Origin: JBDREC01 sp043820105 [NCBI: Pseudomonadota bacterium] | Lineage (GTDB): Bacteria; Bdellovibrionota_F; JAHFAK01 | Reading direction: 5' to 3' | Length of the DNA stretch: 64,000 nt | Assembly: GCA_043820105.1 (NCBI GenBank) | Contig: JBDREC010000099.1 | Span: forward strand, 27,928-91,927 | Shown: positions 17,738 through 26,562 of the stretch, piece by piece | Numbering within the stretch: the stretch's first letter is position 1 | Layout of the letters: every line of letters starts with the position of its first letter | The notes under the pieces: generated by a model | What the model was told of the DNA's origin: nothing | The model's input: the letters and a program-made list of their open reading frames with translations, nothing else | The model's database searches: none | Translations under genes and position numbers: made by a program

Positions 17738-18766
17738 CTAAGCCATTTGTTTTCCCGCCAGTTGGCCACATGCAGCTTTTATATCCTCTCCCCTTTTCTT
17801 TCTGATAATTGTGTTAATATTTTTATTTATTAGAATTTGATGGAATTGATTAATTCTATCTGTGCCTGGAGAAGAAAATTCTATGTTTTCTGAATCATTT
17901 AAGGGTATTAGGTTTAGTTTGTATTTAAGACCACTTAGTATTTTTGCAAGCATTTGAGCATCTTTATCTGAATCATTAATATCTTTTAATAATATATATT
18001 CAAAAGTAATTCTTTTCCTGTTTTTTAGAGGGTAGTCTTTTAATGTCTCGAGTAAGGTTTTGAGGTTGTATTTTTTATTTATAGGCATGATATTTGATCT
18101 GATTTCGTCATTTGGAGCATTTAATGAGACAGCTAAGTTTACATCTGTTTTATTACCAAATTCTATTATTTTATCAGTTATACCAGCCGTTGAAACTGTA
18201 ATTTTTCTATGTGAAAATGAAAGTCCAAAATCAGAAGTTAGTATTTCTATGGCTTTAATGACATTTTCTAAATTTAACAGGGGCTCTCCCATGCCCATGA
18301 AAACAATATTTGATACAGGGTTGATTGATTCCTTTTTGCATTGCTTGACTTGATCCACAATTTCCCAGGTTTCAAGGTTCCTTATAAATCCAAGCTTTGC
18401 TGTCATGCAAAATTTACAATTTAGGGCGCACCCTACTTGAGTTGAGATGCAGATTGTGCAGCGCTTTGCTTCAGGAATTATAACAGATTCAATAAAGTGA
18501 TTATCATCTAATTTAAATGAAAGTTTTTGAGTTTTATCTTTTGAAATTTGCTTTTGATCTTTTTTCAATTGCCTTATTTCAGAAATTTCAAAAAGCTTTA
18601 ATCTTAACTGTTTTGAAAGATCCGTCATTTCTTCAAAATTATTAACAAGTTTATTGTTTATCCATTGGAATAGTTGCCTGCCAGTAAAAGGCTTGTAGCC
18701 AAGCTTGGCCACAAAGTCTTCCATTTTCTTTAATGTAAGATTTGCTAAGTTAAATTTATCTTTCAT
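17738..18766 (-). CDS. rlmN: 23S rRNA (adenine2503-C2)-methyltransferase, dual tRNA function
   Basis: Radical SAM enzyme that methylates C2 of A2503 in 23S rRNA, and A37 of some tRNAs. The 342-residue length is normal. The [4Fe-4S] motif CxxxCxxC is at C113, C117 and C120. The second catalytic cysteine is C333 in AACGQL near the C terminus. FMGMGEPLLN is the SAM-binding GEP motif. Nothing in the sequence suggests the Cfr resistance variant. It is preceded by a 177-bp AT-rich spacer holding a 23-bp inverted repeat. Confidence 0.97.
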   Translation of the reverse strand: MKDKFNLANLTLKKMEDFVAKLGYKPFTGRQLFQWINNKLVNNFEEMTDLSKQLRLKLFEISEIRQLKKDQKQISKDKTQKLSFKLDDNHFIESVIIPEAKRCTICISTQVGCALNCKFCMTAKLGFIRNLETWEIVDQVKQCKKESINPVSNIVFMGMGEPLLNLENVIKAIEILTSDFGLSFSHRKITVSTAGITDKIIEFGNKTDVNLAVSLNAPNDEIRSNIMPINKKYNLKTLLETLKDYPLKNRKRITFEYILLKDINDSDKDAQMLAKILSGLKYKLNLIPLNDSENIEFSSPGTDRINQFHQILINKNINTIIRKKRGEDIKAACGQLAGKQMA

Positions 18767-18850
18767 GATTATGTTTCTATAGTCTTTGATTAATCTACTT
18801 GCAAGTAGTTTTTCTTGGGAAATGTATGAATTTATTTTCTTCTTCTTAAA

Positions 18851-18940
18851 TTAATTATTAATTATTGATTATTGATTATTGATTATTGGTTATTTTTACG
18901 ATTGTAGGAGAATAATTAATAATCAATAATTAATAATTAA
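18851..18940. repeat. Perfect 23-bp inverted repeat, AT-rich
   Basis: Arms 18851-18873 and 18918-18940 are exact reverse complements and are separated by 44 bp. The left side continues in tandem gattatt words. It lies 3' of the exported unknown gene and 5' of rlmN, all transcribed leftwards, so it could act as a terminator-like or attenuating structure. A similar gattattgattatt word recurs at 32651-32690. Confidence 0.8.
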
Positions 18941-18943
18941 CAA

Positions 18944-19720
18944 TTAACGGAGAAGACCCAAACTCCACACTGTCCCGGCTGCATCCATTTTTAAATCTCT
19001 ATAAGCTTCTTCACAAATAACATCATCATCATATTTTATTTCACCAAATCCGCCGCGTTCCCATGTTTCATCACCATTTTCATTTATTTTTCTATTAAAC
19101 ATTGTTGTTGAAATTATTTCATAGCTTAGACCTGTTGAAACTGAAGCCCAGAAAGCAAGGGTCTTGGGAAGTGGAAAACCTAAGGATTTATTCTGCTGTA
19201 TTTCAAAAGCTAAAAATGCATGCATGTAAAAATGATTCCAGTCTGAGCCTAAGTAGTGTGGAATGCATTCTGGAAATAGGGCACTTATTTTTTCCAAATC
19301 ATTATCACTTTGCATTGGTAGGACATTGTAAAAAACTTGATAAAGCAATGATCTAAAAGTTTTTAGATTGCCAACAGGTTTTTCAAGTCTAAGTTCTTCT
19401 AAGACCTTTTCACAATCAGCAAATACGCCAAGGATTAAAATTCTATCTTCTGTTTTTTGAAAATAATTTTTTGATAATTCATAAAGTGAAACAAAAATTT
19501 CATTTTCTTGTAATTTTAATATGAAGTTAAAATAGTTATTTGACCTTACTTGGAAATCTTCGTTTTGTACAATTTTTTCAAAAATATAACCCGCCACAGA
19601 GGATTTTAATTCGCTTCTTTTATCTTCCTGGGCTGATAAATTGGTTGAGAAAAAAATGGGGAATTGAATAAAGGCAAGAGTAATTACCAAGATGATTTTT
19701 TTCAAAAATTTTGTTTTCAT
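18944..19720 (-). CDS. Exported protein of unknown function
   Basis: 258 residues with a signal peptide (about 1-30, ending NLSAQ). The mature part is helical. A region with SDWNHFYMHAFLAFEIQQ and a following SVSTGLSYEIIS contains His and Asp residues that could form a site, but I see no known motif. The C-terminal third is charged (CEEAYRDLKMDAAGTVWSLG). Two cysteines in the mature chain may pair (in ADCEKVL and FPECIPH). The gene is followed by the inverted repeat ending at 18940 and then rlmN. Confidence 0.65.
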   Translation of the reverse strand: MKTKFLKKIILVITLAFIQFPIFFSTNLSAQEDKRSELKSSVAGYIFEKIVQNEDFQVRSNNYFNFILKLQENEIFVSLYELSKNYFQKTEDRILILGVFADCEKVLEELRLEKPVGNLKTFRSLLYQVFYNVLPMQSDNDLEKISALFPECIPHYLGSDWNHFYMHAFLAFEIQQNKSLGFPLPKTLAFWASVSTGLSYEIISTTMFNRKINENGDETWERGGFGEIKYDDDVICEEAYRDLKMDAAGTVWSLGLLR

Positions 19721-19793
19721 TATCTTGCCTTTCCCAATTCCCCAAAAACGAGGTGTAAATATAAATTATAAATGTATAGAATGTGCTAATTTT

Positions 19794-20924
19794 TTATTCT
19801 ATTTCAATGGTATCTGCTGAGACTACATTTTCTTTGCAGATTCTGTAAAGGTCCATGGCTCTTACAGCTAGTACCATTCCTGGGTAAAATTCTGATCTTC
19901 CTCTTGCTTTGTCATTAACAAGTTCAAAAGTATAGTCTCCTTTGACTTGTTTTTCAGTAATAACTCTTTCGCCATTAGTGACATCCAGGAGTTGCACTGT
20001 AATTTTTTCTGTGGTGTCGTCTTTATCATAGGCATTGATTTGGATGCTAACGGTTTCAACGGTTCTAGGTTGAGTTTTTTCAATCCAATTTGGCCAGCCT
20101 TTTCCTTTTGTTTCAACATACGGTGCTACTTTTGAGCCTGTTATAACAGTAAGTGTAGGTGGTTCAAAGCATGTTGGTAGTTTTTTGCTTTCTACGATTA
20201 CTGTTTTTGGTGCAACTTCTTGGCCATAAACATTTACTTCAAAGCTTGTTGTTTTAAAGGAATATGTTTCATCAAGATAACATGGTTCAAAGTTACCATC
20301 TCTTGCAATGTTTTCATCACATAAAACTTCACGACCATGTCTTTCCTTAACTGTATATCTTAATCCATAACCGCTTGTTTCAGTTCCACCTATAATAACA
20401 GTATTTCGACCATCTTCTGTTAGAGAATGTTTTGACCACACTTCAACGCGTAACTCTTTTACTGGCTCAGGTTCAGGAGCTGGAGTTACAGGTTCATCTT
20501 GAGCTTTTGGTGCATTTGTGACAATTACCATGATAACAGGATCATTCCAAACAACACTTATGACGTCTTGTGAAAATTCTTTTCTATATCTATCAATTTC
20601 CCAGCCTGTATATGGATCCATAATAACCAGATCAATTGCTCTTGCATCTTTAACTACTTCCTTTTGTATTTGAAAGGAACCTATTTTTCCATCTGCTGTA
20701 GCATCCCACTGGGTTCTTCCTTTTCTTGATTGATATATATAGGAGCCACCTGATTTGGAATAAACCTCAAAACTGTATAGAGCATTTGATTCAAGTCCAG
20801 AGGCTTTAAATATAAAAAAACCCTGGCTATTGGTTTCTACAGTTACACTCGCTGCATAAACTAAGCTTGATAAAATAAGAATTAAAAAGGTTGTAATAGC
20901 AATTATTAATTTAGATCTTGGCAT
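19794..20924 (-). CDS. Exported beta-rich protein of unknown function
   Basis: 376 residues with a signal peptide (about 1-25, LVYAAS). The N-terminal 130 residues look like a beta-sandwich (SVTVETNSQGFFIFKASGL). A Pro/Glu-rich hinge (PVTPAPEPEPV, about 145-155) leads to a second beta-rich half with four cysteines, probably two disulfides. No catalytic motif is seen. It is the first gene of the minus-strand group and probably works in the periplasm or at the surface. Confidence 0.65.
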   Translation of the reverse strand: MPRSKLIIAITTFLILILSSLVYAASVTVETNSQGFFIFKASGLESNALYSFEVYSKSGGSYIYQSRKGRTQWDATADGKIGSFQIQKEVVKDARAIDLVIMDPYTGWEIDRYRKEFSQDVISVVWNDPVIMVIVTNAPKAQDEPVTPAPEPEPVKELRVEVWSKHSLTEDGRNTVIIGGTETSGYGLRYTVKERHGREVLCDENIARDGNFEPCYLDETYSFKTTSFEVNVYGQEVAPKTVIVESKKLPTCFEPPTLTVITGSKVAPYVETKGKGWPNWIEKTQPRTVETVSIQINAYDKDDTTEKITVQLLDVTNGERVITEKQVKGDYTFELVNDKARGRSEFYPGMVLAVRAMDLYRICKENVVSADTIEIE

Positions 20925-21190
20925 TTTAATCTCCCAAAGGTTTTGTTAATCTTGAATGTATGTATTTCGCAACAAGTGTGCCAAGAGTCTTTGGATTGAT
21001 TGATTTAATAATATCACTAATGTTATCAATAGCATAAGCCTATAATAAGGGCATAAATTTTATGGATTAGTATTCATAAACAGTGCTTTTTTGTCACCCT
21101 TTGGACATTTTGCATCTTGAGACTTAACTTGAATTTTTTTTTATTTATTTTTATATTGATCTTGATATAAAAGTTATTGAAAGAATTTCA

Positions 21191-22654
21191 ATGGATGCAA
21201 AAAGAAAAAGATTGTATTTGATCGGTGGAGGCTTGCTTCTATTGATTGTCATAGCTAATAATTCTTCAAAGGAAGATAAAGCATCAGATGAAGTTTCCAA
21301 TATTCCCAAAGAAGAAACTTATGAATTAAATTTAAAAATTCCAGAAGCTGTAGATCAAGGGTATGATGATGAATATTATGAAGATGAAAACACAGATAAA
21401 GATACAATAGTATCTCCAAGGTTACAAAAATGTAATGACTTATGGTCATATGCCTGTAATATTGAAGATGAAGATCTCCTTGATGATCATTCTGGATTTT
21501 ACAATTCAAAAACTGGCTTTTCAAATGTTGGTATTGTTAAGAAACAAACCATGGCAGTTTCAAAATTTATAGATAATTTTTGGAATTTGTATTCTGAATT
21601 TCAAGTTGAAGGGAAGGAATGTAAGACTTTAGTTGATAAATTTAAAGCACGATTTGAGGAGATGGATGTAGATAATTGTAAAACTGACAAAAAAAAGTGT
21701 ATGGGTGATAAAAATTGTGAGCTAAGTGTTCACTATTATTGTTATTATCTGGCTGAAAGGGCTTATATTAGAGGTTTTGATAAAGTTCCTGATTGGGAAG
21801 TTTATGAATACAATGCTCTAAAGGCTTGTCGTAAACAAGTTTACCTCTCCATTTATGATAAATATTATAGATATAAAGAAAATGAAGTTTCAAGACTTTA
21901 TAAAAAAGCTATGCGATACGCAATAACTGTTATTGAGAGGGAATTGCCAGGAAGCAGTGCAGATTTCAGGTCTTTAATTCTTAGCACTGATTTATTATTA
22001 GGAGATATTTTAGATCATCCGGATTTTTATGGAGCAAATGAAGGTCTTATGTTTGATCGGATTATTTTCAGAATGGATAACGCTTATTTTGCTGAATCGC
22101 ACAGATATAATTATGTTTCTATAGGCCTATCTGTCATTAATCGATTTTGGAGCAAAATGGCTATTCTATATATTTTAGGACATGAGATGGGGCATAATTT
22201 TGATCCAATGGTTCATGCAATTGATTTATGCGGTTTTGGAAATAAGAGTAAAAAACAAGCAGATGATAATAAAAGAATGGAAGGAAAGTATTATCCAAAT
22301 CCCATAACCTGTGCCTCTGTACCTTCTGAACTTAAAGCTAAATCTAAAGAACTCATTAAGGTTATTGATCTAGCTTCTTACGCTAAGGTGAAAAAAGGGG
22401 AAACACACAATTATTCTTATCTTGGCGAGCTATTTGCTGACTGGTTTGGAATTATGATTTTGAATGAGTATTTCAAAGATAATTCTGTTTCTCTTGAAGA
22501 TAGAAGAAGAGCTATGTTGAATATTTCACGTCTTATATGTGATAATGATGCTAAAAAAGAGGGTGATGTTCACCCAAAATGGCAAGATCGAGTCAATAAG
22601 CTGATGAGAAAGTATCTTGAAAGACCTGATGAGCTTTATATGTGCATTAAATAG
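21191..22654 (+). CDS. Membrane-anchored zinc metalloprotease (gluzincin)
   Basis: 487 residues. A single N-terminal membrane segment (about 8-22) is followed by an acidic linker and a Cys-rich extracytoplasmic part. The zinc motif HEMGH is at 331-335, and ELFAD at 413-417 supplies the third ligand (E413) and the usual Asp. This HExxH plus ExxxD arrangement is shared by M13 (neprilysin) and M48 peptidases. The C-terminal VHPKWQDRVNKLM and several cysteine pairs favour an M13-like, disulfide-stabilised enzyme, but family assignment is tentative. It stands alone, just before a two-component system. Confidence 0.75.
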   Translation: MDAKRKRLYLIGGGLLLLIVIANNSSKEDKASDEVSNIPKEETYELNLKIPEAVDQGYDDEYYEDENTDKDTIVSPRLQKCNDLWSYACNIEDEDLLDDHSGFYNSKTGFSNVGIVKKQTMAVSKFIDNFWNLYSEFQVEGKECKTLVDKFKARFEEMDVDNCKTDKKKCMGDKNCELSVHYYCYYLAERAYIRGFDKVPDWEVYEYNALKACRKQVYLSIYDKYYRYKENEVSRLYKKAMRYAITVIERELPGSSADFRSLILSTDLLLGDILDHPDFYGANEGLMFDRIIFRMDNAYFAESHRYNYVSIGLSVINRFWSKMAILYILGHEMGHNFDPMVHAIDLCGFGNKSKKQADDNKRMEGKYYPNPITCASVPSELKAKSKELIKVIDLASYAKVKKGETHNYSYLGELFADWFGIMILNEYFKDNSVSLEDRRRAMLNISRLICDNDAKKEGDVHPKWQDRVNKLMRKYLERPDELYMCIK

Positions 22655-22691
22655 TTGCTGGTTGCAGCTTGTTAGTTGCTTAGTAAGTTGG
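22655..22691. repeat. Degenerate GTTGCTTAGTT-type words
   Basis: Imperfect repeats of tagttgct/ggttgca fill the start of the spacer after the protease gene. The reverse-complement family (agcaactagcaaccagcaac) occurs at 63592-63618. Confidence 0.6.
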
Positions 22692-22792
22692 TTTTTTTCC
22701 ATTTGCGATCAAGTGTATATGCATGTTTTAACCTTGCATCTTAAAAATATTTACTTTATATGATTTCCTGGTTTACTAACTAATGGTGGCTT

Positions 22793-23473
22793 ATGAAGGG
22801 CAAAATATTAATCATTGAAGATGATAAAGACCTTAACAATCTATTGCAATATAATCTTAAAAGAGAAGGATTTGAAGTAGATTCGTTTTATTCTGGTAAG
22901 GGAGCAATTGAAAGAGTGCATGAATTTAATCCTGATTTAATTGTTCTTGATATTATGCTTCCAAAAACTTCAGGCTTTAAAATTTGTAAGCAGCTTCGTG
23001 AAAAGCCTGATACTGAGAACATACCTGTTATTATGCTTACTGCAAAGTCCGAAGAAGATGATCGGGTTAAGGGTTTTGAGCTAGGTGCTGATGATTATGT
23101 TACAAAGCCTTTTAGTCCCATTGAACTTATGCTGAGAATTAAAGCTGTTTTAAAAAGAACGTCATCATATAAAGAAGAAAAAACAAAGTTTAGGATTGGT
23201 AAATTAGTTGTTGATGAAGAAAGAACAGAAGTGAAAGTTGGTGCTGAGGTTATTCAGTTAACTTTAACAGAATTTAAGCTTTTATTATTTTTAATCAAAA
23301 ACAAGGAAAAAGTTTTTTCAAGAGAAGATCTTTTAACTTCTGTTTGGGGTTATTCTGACATTACAGAAACAAGAACAGTTGACACTCATATTAAAAGACT
23401 GAGGCAGAAGCTCTTTGATTCTGGAGATTATATTAAAACTATGCATGGTCTGGGGTATAAGTTTAGTGTTTAA
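22793..23473 (+). CDS. OmpR/PhoB-family response regulator
   Basis: 226 residues. The receiver domain (about 1-120) has acidic residues D10 and D11, phospho-acceptor D53 (LIVLDIMLP) and the conserved Lys in VTKPF. A winged-helix DNA-binding domain follows (about 128-226, with LTLTEFKLLLFL and ETRTVDTHIKRLRQKL). Together with the adjacent kinase it forms a PhoB/PhoR-like system. No phosphate-uptake genes are nearby, so the actual stimulus is unknown. Confidence 0.93.
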   Translation: MKGKILIIEDDKDLNNLLQYNLKREGFEVDSFYSGKGAIERVHEFNPDLIVLDIMLPKTSGFKICKQLREKPDTENIPVIMLTAKSEEDDRVKGFELGADDYVTKPFSPIELMLRIKAVLKRTSSYKEEKTKFRIGKLVVDEERTEVKVGAEVIQLTLTEFKLLLFLIKNKEKVFSREDLLTSVWGYSDITETRTVDTHIKRLRQKLFDSGDYIKTMHGLGYKFSV

Positions 23474-24596
23474 CTCCATTCTCTTGACCCTTGTTTCTCT
23501 TCTTTTAATTTCAACAAGTATATTTGTCTATTTTCATCTTCAAAATAAAAGAAAAATGTCTCGTTATAGGCGAGAACGAAATCTCTTAAATGCCATTTTA
23601 AAAGGTATGTACGAAGGTGTTATTGTTATTAATTCTGAAGGACATGTTGTTTTAGCAAATGATTCTATGAAAAAGATTTTTCCAATTCCTTTGGAATATA
23701 AAAACAAACATTTGCTTGAAGTTATTAACAATTCTCAAATATACCAGTTGTTTGATGAAATAAGGGATGGTGCTGAATTTGTTTCAAAAGAAGTCAAGGT
23801 TAATGAGGAAGAGGATTTTTCCTTATATGCAAATCTATCAGCAATTTCTCAAGATAAAAAAATTGATGCAGTCGTTGGTGTTTTTCATAATATCAGCAAA
23901 ATTCGAAAATTAGAGAAAATGAGAAGATATCTAATTGCAAACTTGAGTCATGAGTTCAAAACACCCCTTGCTTCTATAAAGGGATACTCTGAGACTTTAT
24001 TAAGTGGTGCTTTAGATGATAAAGAAACAGCAAGGCAATTTATTAAAATAATAGAAAAAAACTGTAATTTTCTAATTAAACTAATTGAAGAGATGCTACA
24101 ACTATCAAAGCTAGATACAGGCCAATATAAAGTCGAATATAGTGACATAGTGTTTCCATCTTTTGTACATGAGGTTATAGAAGGTATTGAACAAACAAAT
24201 TTTAAAAATGTTACAGTAATTAATGAAATTGAAAATGTAGCAGTTCCAGGTGATGTGCAGGGAATGAAACAAGTTTTTTCAAATTTAATAACAAATGCCT
24301 ACAAATATAATAAGCAAGATGGTGCCTTGCGTATCTATTCTGAAAAGGAAACTACTGCCGAAGGTCGCTATATTACATTTATCTTTGAAGACACAGGACT
24401 TGGAATACCAGCAGAAGATGTGAATCGTGTTTTTGAACGCTTCTATCGCGTTGAAAAAGCAAGATCACGCGATATGGGCGGAACAGGATTAGGCCTATCC
24501 ATTGTCAAAAACATTGTCAAAGCCCACAAAGGAAAAGTCTGGGTCGAAAGCATCGAAGGCCAAGGCTCAAAATTTTTCCTAAGATTGCCGCTTTAA
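23466..24596 (+). CDS. PhoR-like sensor histidine kinase
   Basis: About 376 residues from the GTG at 23466. That start overlaps the response-regulator gene by 8 nt and has GGGG about 9 nt upstream; an ATG at 23445 is an alternative. One membrane segment at the very start is followed by a PAS domain (YEGVIVINSEGHVVLAND), HisKA (NLSHEFKTPLASIKGY, with the phospho-His) and a complete HATPase (NLITNAYKYNK, DTGLGIP, GGTGLGLSI). With only one membrane segment and no periplasmic domain, sensing is probably by the PAS domain or a protein partner, as in short PhoR proteins. Confidence 0.9.
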   Translation: MFNSILLTLVSLLLISTSIFVYFHLQNKRKMSRYRRERNLLNAILKGMYEGVIVINSEGHVVLANDSMKKIFPIPLEYKNKHLLEVINNSQIYQLFDEIRDGAEFVSKEVKVNEEEDFSLYANLSAISQDKKIDAVVGVFHNISKIRKLEKMRRYLIANLSHEFKTPLASIKGYSETLLSGALDDKETARQFIKIIEKNCNFLIKLIEEMLQLSKLDTGQYKVEYSDIVFPSFVHEVIEGIEQTNFKNVTVINEIENVAVPGDVQGMKQVFSNLITNAYKYNKQDGALRIYSEKETTAEGRYITFIFEDTGLGIPAEDVNRVFERFYRVEKARSRDMGGTGLGLSIVKNIVKAHKGKVWVESIEGQGSKFFLRLPL

Positions 24597-24623
24597 TCAG
24601 CACTTCTCACATTTATTTTTTAT

Positions 24624-24822
24624 GAAAATCTTAGGGAAGTTATTTTAAAAAGGGCATGCGCCCCAGTCGGCCCACTCAGTCGGAAAAAGCTATTATTTTC
24701 TAATTTATAAAAGCTTCATTCTTACGCTTTTAAAAATAAGAAAATAATAACTTTTTCCTCCTTCGTTGGGCCTCCTTCCTGGCTTTTAATGCCCTTTTTA
24801 AAATAACTTCCCTAAGATTTTC
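24624..24822. repeat. 199-bp hairpin element A
   Basis: The outer arms 24624-24657 and 24789-24822 are perfect 34-bp reverse complements. The inner arms 24682-24714 and 24726-24758 pair over 33 bp with three mismatches around an 11-nt loop (24715-24725). Partly complementary GC-richer segments lie between the two stems. The whole could fold into a single long stem as DNA or RNA. It starts 27 bp after the histidine kinase stop, between convergent genes. No protein is encoded. Confidence 0.92.
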
Positions 24823-24944
24823 TATATAAAAAATACTCATTTGGACATATCTTACAACATGACAGTGTTGAAAATCATTAATGTGATGAAACCTTATCGG
24901 TTATCGGTTTGGGTTACGATCCCCGCCTTCAATTCCGCACATTC

Positions 24945-25181
24945 CCTGATTTTATTAGAAAAGCAAGAAGAGTTTAACTCAAAAAAAGTGTATCGGAGCC
25001 AGACCAGCATGGTTTTTCCTGGCAGAAGTTAAATGAACCTAGTTTATATAATTGAGTGTAATTATTTAATTTCATTTTACTTATGCTTGGAAAATGGGCT
25101 GGCGAGATCAAGGGCAAAATCTCGCAGGGATTTTGACTCGTCTTTTTTTGAGTTAAACTCTTCTTGCTTTTCAAAATCAGG
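24945..25181. repeat. 237-bp hairpin element B
   Basis: The left arm (24946-24988) and right arm (25142-25180) pair perfectly over 31 bp, then over 8 more after a 4-nt bulge. A further inner region pairs imperfectly (around 24998-25035 with 25070-25105). The right arm ends 9 bp before the coaD stop. Its arm sequence differs from element A, so it is not simply a copy of it. Confidence 0.88.
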
Positions 25182-25189
25182 CAATTAGT

Positions 25190-25675
25190 TCACTTAGGAA
25201 ACTTTTCTCCGAGTTTTTGAGCTACAAATTTGGGGACGTAATATTGTACATTTCCCCAATTTCGTGCAATATCTTTCACCATGCTAGATGAAACAAAAAT
25301 ATTTTTGGGGTGTGTTAGTAAGAAAATGGATTCAACGTCTGGGTTTATGTTTTGATTTGCCATTCCTAGTTGTAGTTCAAATTCGAAATCTGTTGCAAGA
25401 CGTAAACCTCTAATTATTGCTTTACAGTTGTGTGATTCTGCAAACTCAATTAAAAGTCCATCAACGGAATCAACTGTAATGTTTGAGAATTCCTTTATTG
25501 ATTGGGTACACATTTCTATTCTATCTTCTACAGAAAAAAGATAGCTTTTAGCTTGATTATTTCCAACACCTATAATTATTTCATCAAAAAGCTTTAAGCC
25601 TCTTCTGATAATATCTATATGTCCATAGGTAATTGGATCAAAGCTTCCCGCATATACTGCTTTTGAAGGACTCAT
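25190..25675 (-). CDS. coaD: Phosphopantetheine adenylyltransferase
   Basis: Transfers AMP from ATP to 4'-phosphopantetheine, the penultimate step of coenzyme A synthesis. The 161-residue length is typical. AGSFDPITYGH near the N terminus is the nucleotidyltransferase GxFDPxxxGH signature. IIRGLRLATDFEFEL and the late SSSMVKDIA are family motifs. It lies 11 nt downstream of the tolQ-like gene and is probably co-transcribed with it. Confidence 0.97.
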   Translation of the reverse strand: MSPSKAVYAGSFDPITYGHIDIIRRGLKLFDEIIIGVGNNQAKSYLFSVEDRIEMCTQSIKEFSNITVDSVDGLLIEFAESHNCKAIIRGLRLATDFEFELQLGMANQNINPDVESIFLLTHPKNIFVSSSMVKDIARNWGNVQYYVPKFVAQKLGEKFPK

Positions 25676-25686
25676 GATAATCTCAC

Positions 25687-26415
25687 TTATTTCAAAAAGT
25701 GTCTTTTAATGATATTTAAAAAGTCATTTGCAAAATTATCCATTTCACTTGAAATGACTTTAATTTTATTGATGAAGTAATTATAAAAAATAACGGCTGG
25801 AATTGCTGCAAATAAGCCAACAGCTGTTGCTATTAAAGCTTCAGAAATGCCTGGTGCAACTACAGCTAAGGAAGTGTCATGCGTTTGCCCAATATTGATA
25901 AATGAATTCATAATACCCCAGACCGTTCCAAACAAACCAATAAAAGGAGCAGAAGAGCCTGTTGTGGCTAAAAATGAAATCATTTTTTCCATTGCTGTGA
26001 TTTCTTGTGTAGTTGCTGATCTCAATGCTCTTTGAATATTATCAATTCCACCAAGTTTTACTCTTAAAGTGCCTTCCTCTCCATGTGGCAGATGGCTTCT
26101 TGTTGATGCATTTTTAATATTTATAAGTTCAATGTAACCAGCTTTAAATACTTCTCCAACTGGGCAGTTTTTAAATCTTTTGGCTGCATCATAAATTGTA
26201 TCGAGTTTCTTGCTTTCCCAAAAAATATTCATGAATCTATTGGATTCGCGTTTTGCTTTTTTTAATAGTCTATATTTTGTGAGTATTATTGCCCAAGATA
26301 AAGTTGAAAAAATAATAAGCAATAAAAGAACCAGTTTTACAACCAATCCAGATTCCATTACAAGTTTGAAAATATCAGAACCTGAAGCAGCTGTTTGTAA
26401 AGCACTTATATCCAT
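25687..26415 (-). CDS. TolQ/ExbB/MotA-family proton channel protein
   Basis: About 242 residues from the ATG at 26415, where AAGG stands 6 nt upstream. An upstream start would add 23 residues without support. There are three membrane segments (about residues 20-40, 125-150 and 168-195). The C-terminal pair contains the TolQ/ExbB signature (ATTGSSAPFIGLFGTVWGIM, APGISEALIATAVGLFAAIPAV). It should form a proton-driven motor with a TolR/ExbD partner, but no such gene is next to it. The neighbour downstream is coaD. TolQ or ExbB cannot be told apart here; the length favours TolQ. Confidence 0.85.
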   Translation of the reverse strand: MDISALQTAASGSDIFKLVMESGLVVKLVLLLLIIFSTLSWAIILTKYRLLKKAKRESNRFMNIFWESKKLDTIYDAAKRFKNCPVGEVFKAGYIELINIKNASTRSHLPHGEEGTLRVKLGGIDNIQRALRSATTQEITAMEKMISFLATTGSSAPFIGLFGTVWGIMNSFINIGQTHDTSLAVVAPGISEALIATAVGLFAAIPAVIFYNYFINKIKVISSEMDNFANDFLNIIKRHFLK

Positions 26416-26528
26416 TGGCACCTTTTTATTAAAAATTAAAATAAATTTAGAATAGTTATGTATTACAATGATAAAAATATGCAAGGTTAAAATATAAAAA
26501 ATCTTGACTTTCAGAAGAGTAAAAAATT

Positions 26529-26548
26529 TACTTACGACTTACGACTTA
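26529..26548. repeat. Short tandem cttacga word
   Basis: Three near-copies of cttacga precede the lgt ribosome-binding site (AGGAG, about 26553-26557). The word resembles the other short degenerate tandem words of this window. Confidence 0.55.
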
Positions 26549-26562
26549 TTATAGGAGCTCTT

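Larger units (their letters stand above)
24597..25189. other. Gene-free 593-bp region between convergent genes
   Basis: This stretch separates the histidine kinase from coaD, both ending towards it. It contains no credible gene; the longest open frame (24841-25032) has no ribosome-binding site and crosses a hairpin arm. Nearly all of it is the two large hairpins at 24624-24822 and 24945-25181. They are joined by about 120 bp with a short ttatcggttatcggttt tandem word near 24896. Confidence 0.85.

Noticed and set aside
23415-23465. A longer histidine kinase start inside the response-regulator gene
   Set aside because: It would add residues read from the conserved regulator end with no ribosome-binding site; the GTG at 23466 has GGGG upstream and starts directly at the membrane segment.
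24841-25032. A 63-codon open frame between the histidine kinase and coaD
   Set aside because: No ribosome-binding site, a composition set by an inverted-repeat arm, and no protein-like pattern. It is part of the hairpin region.
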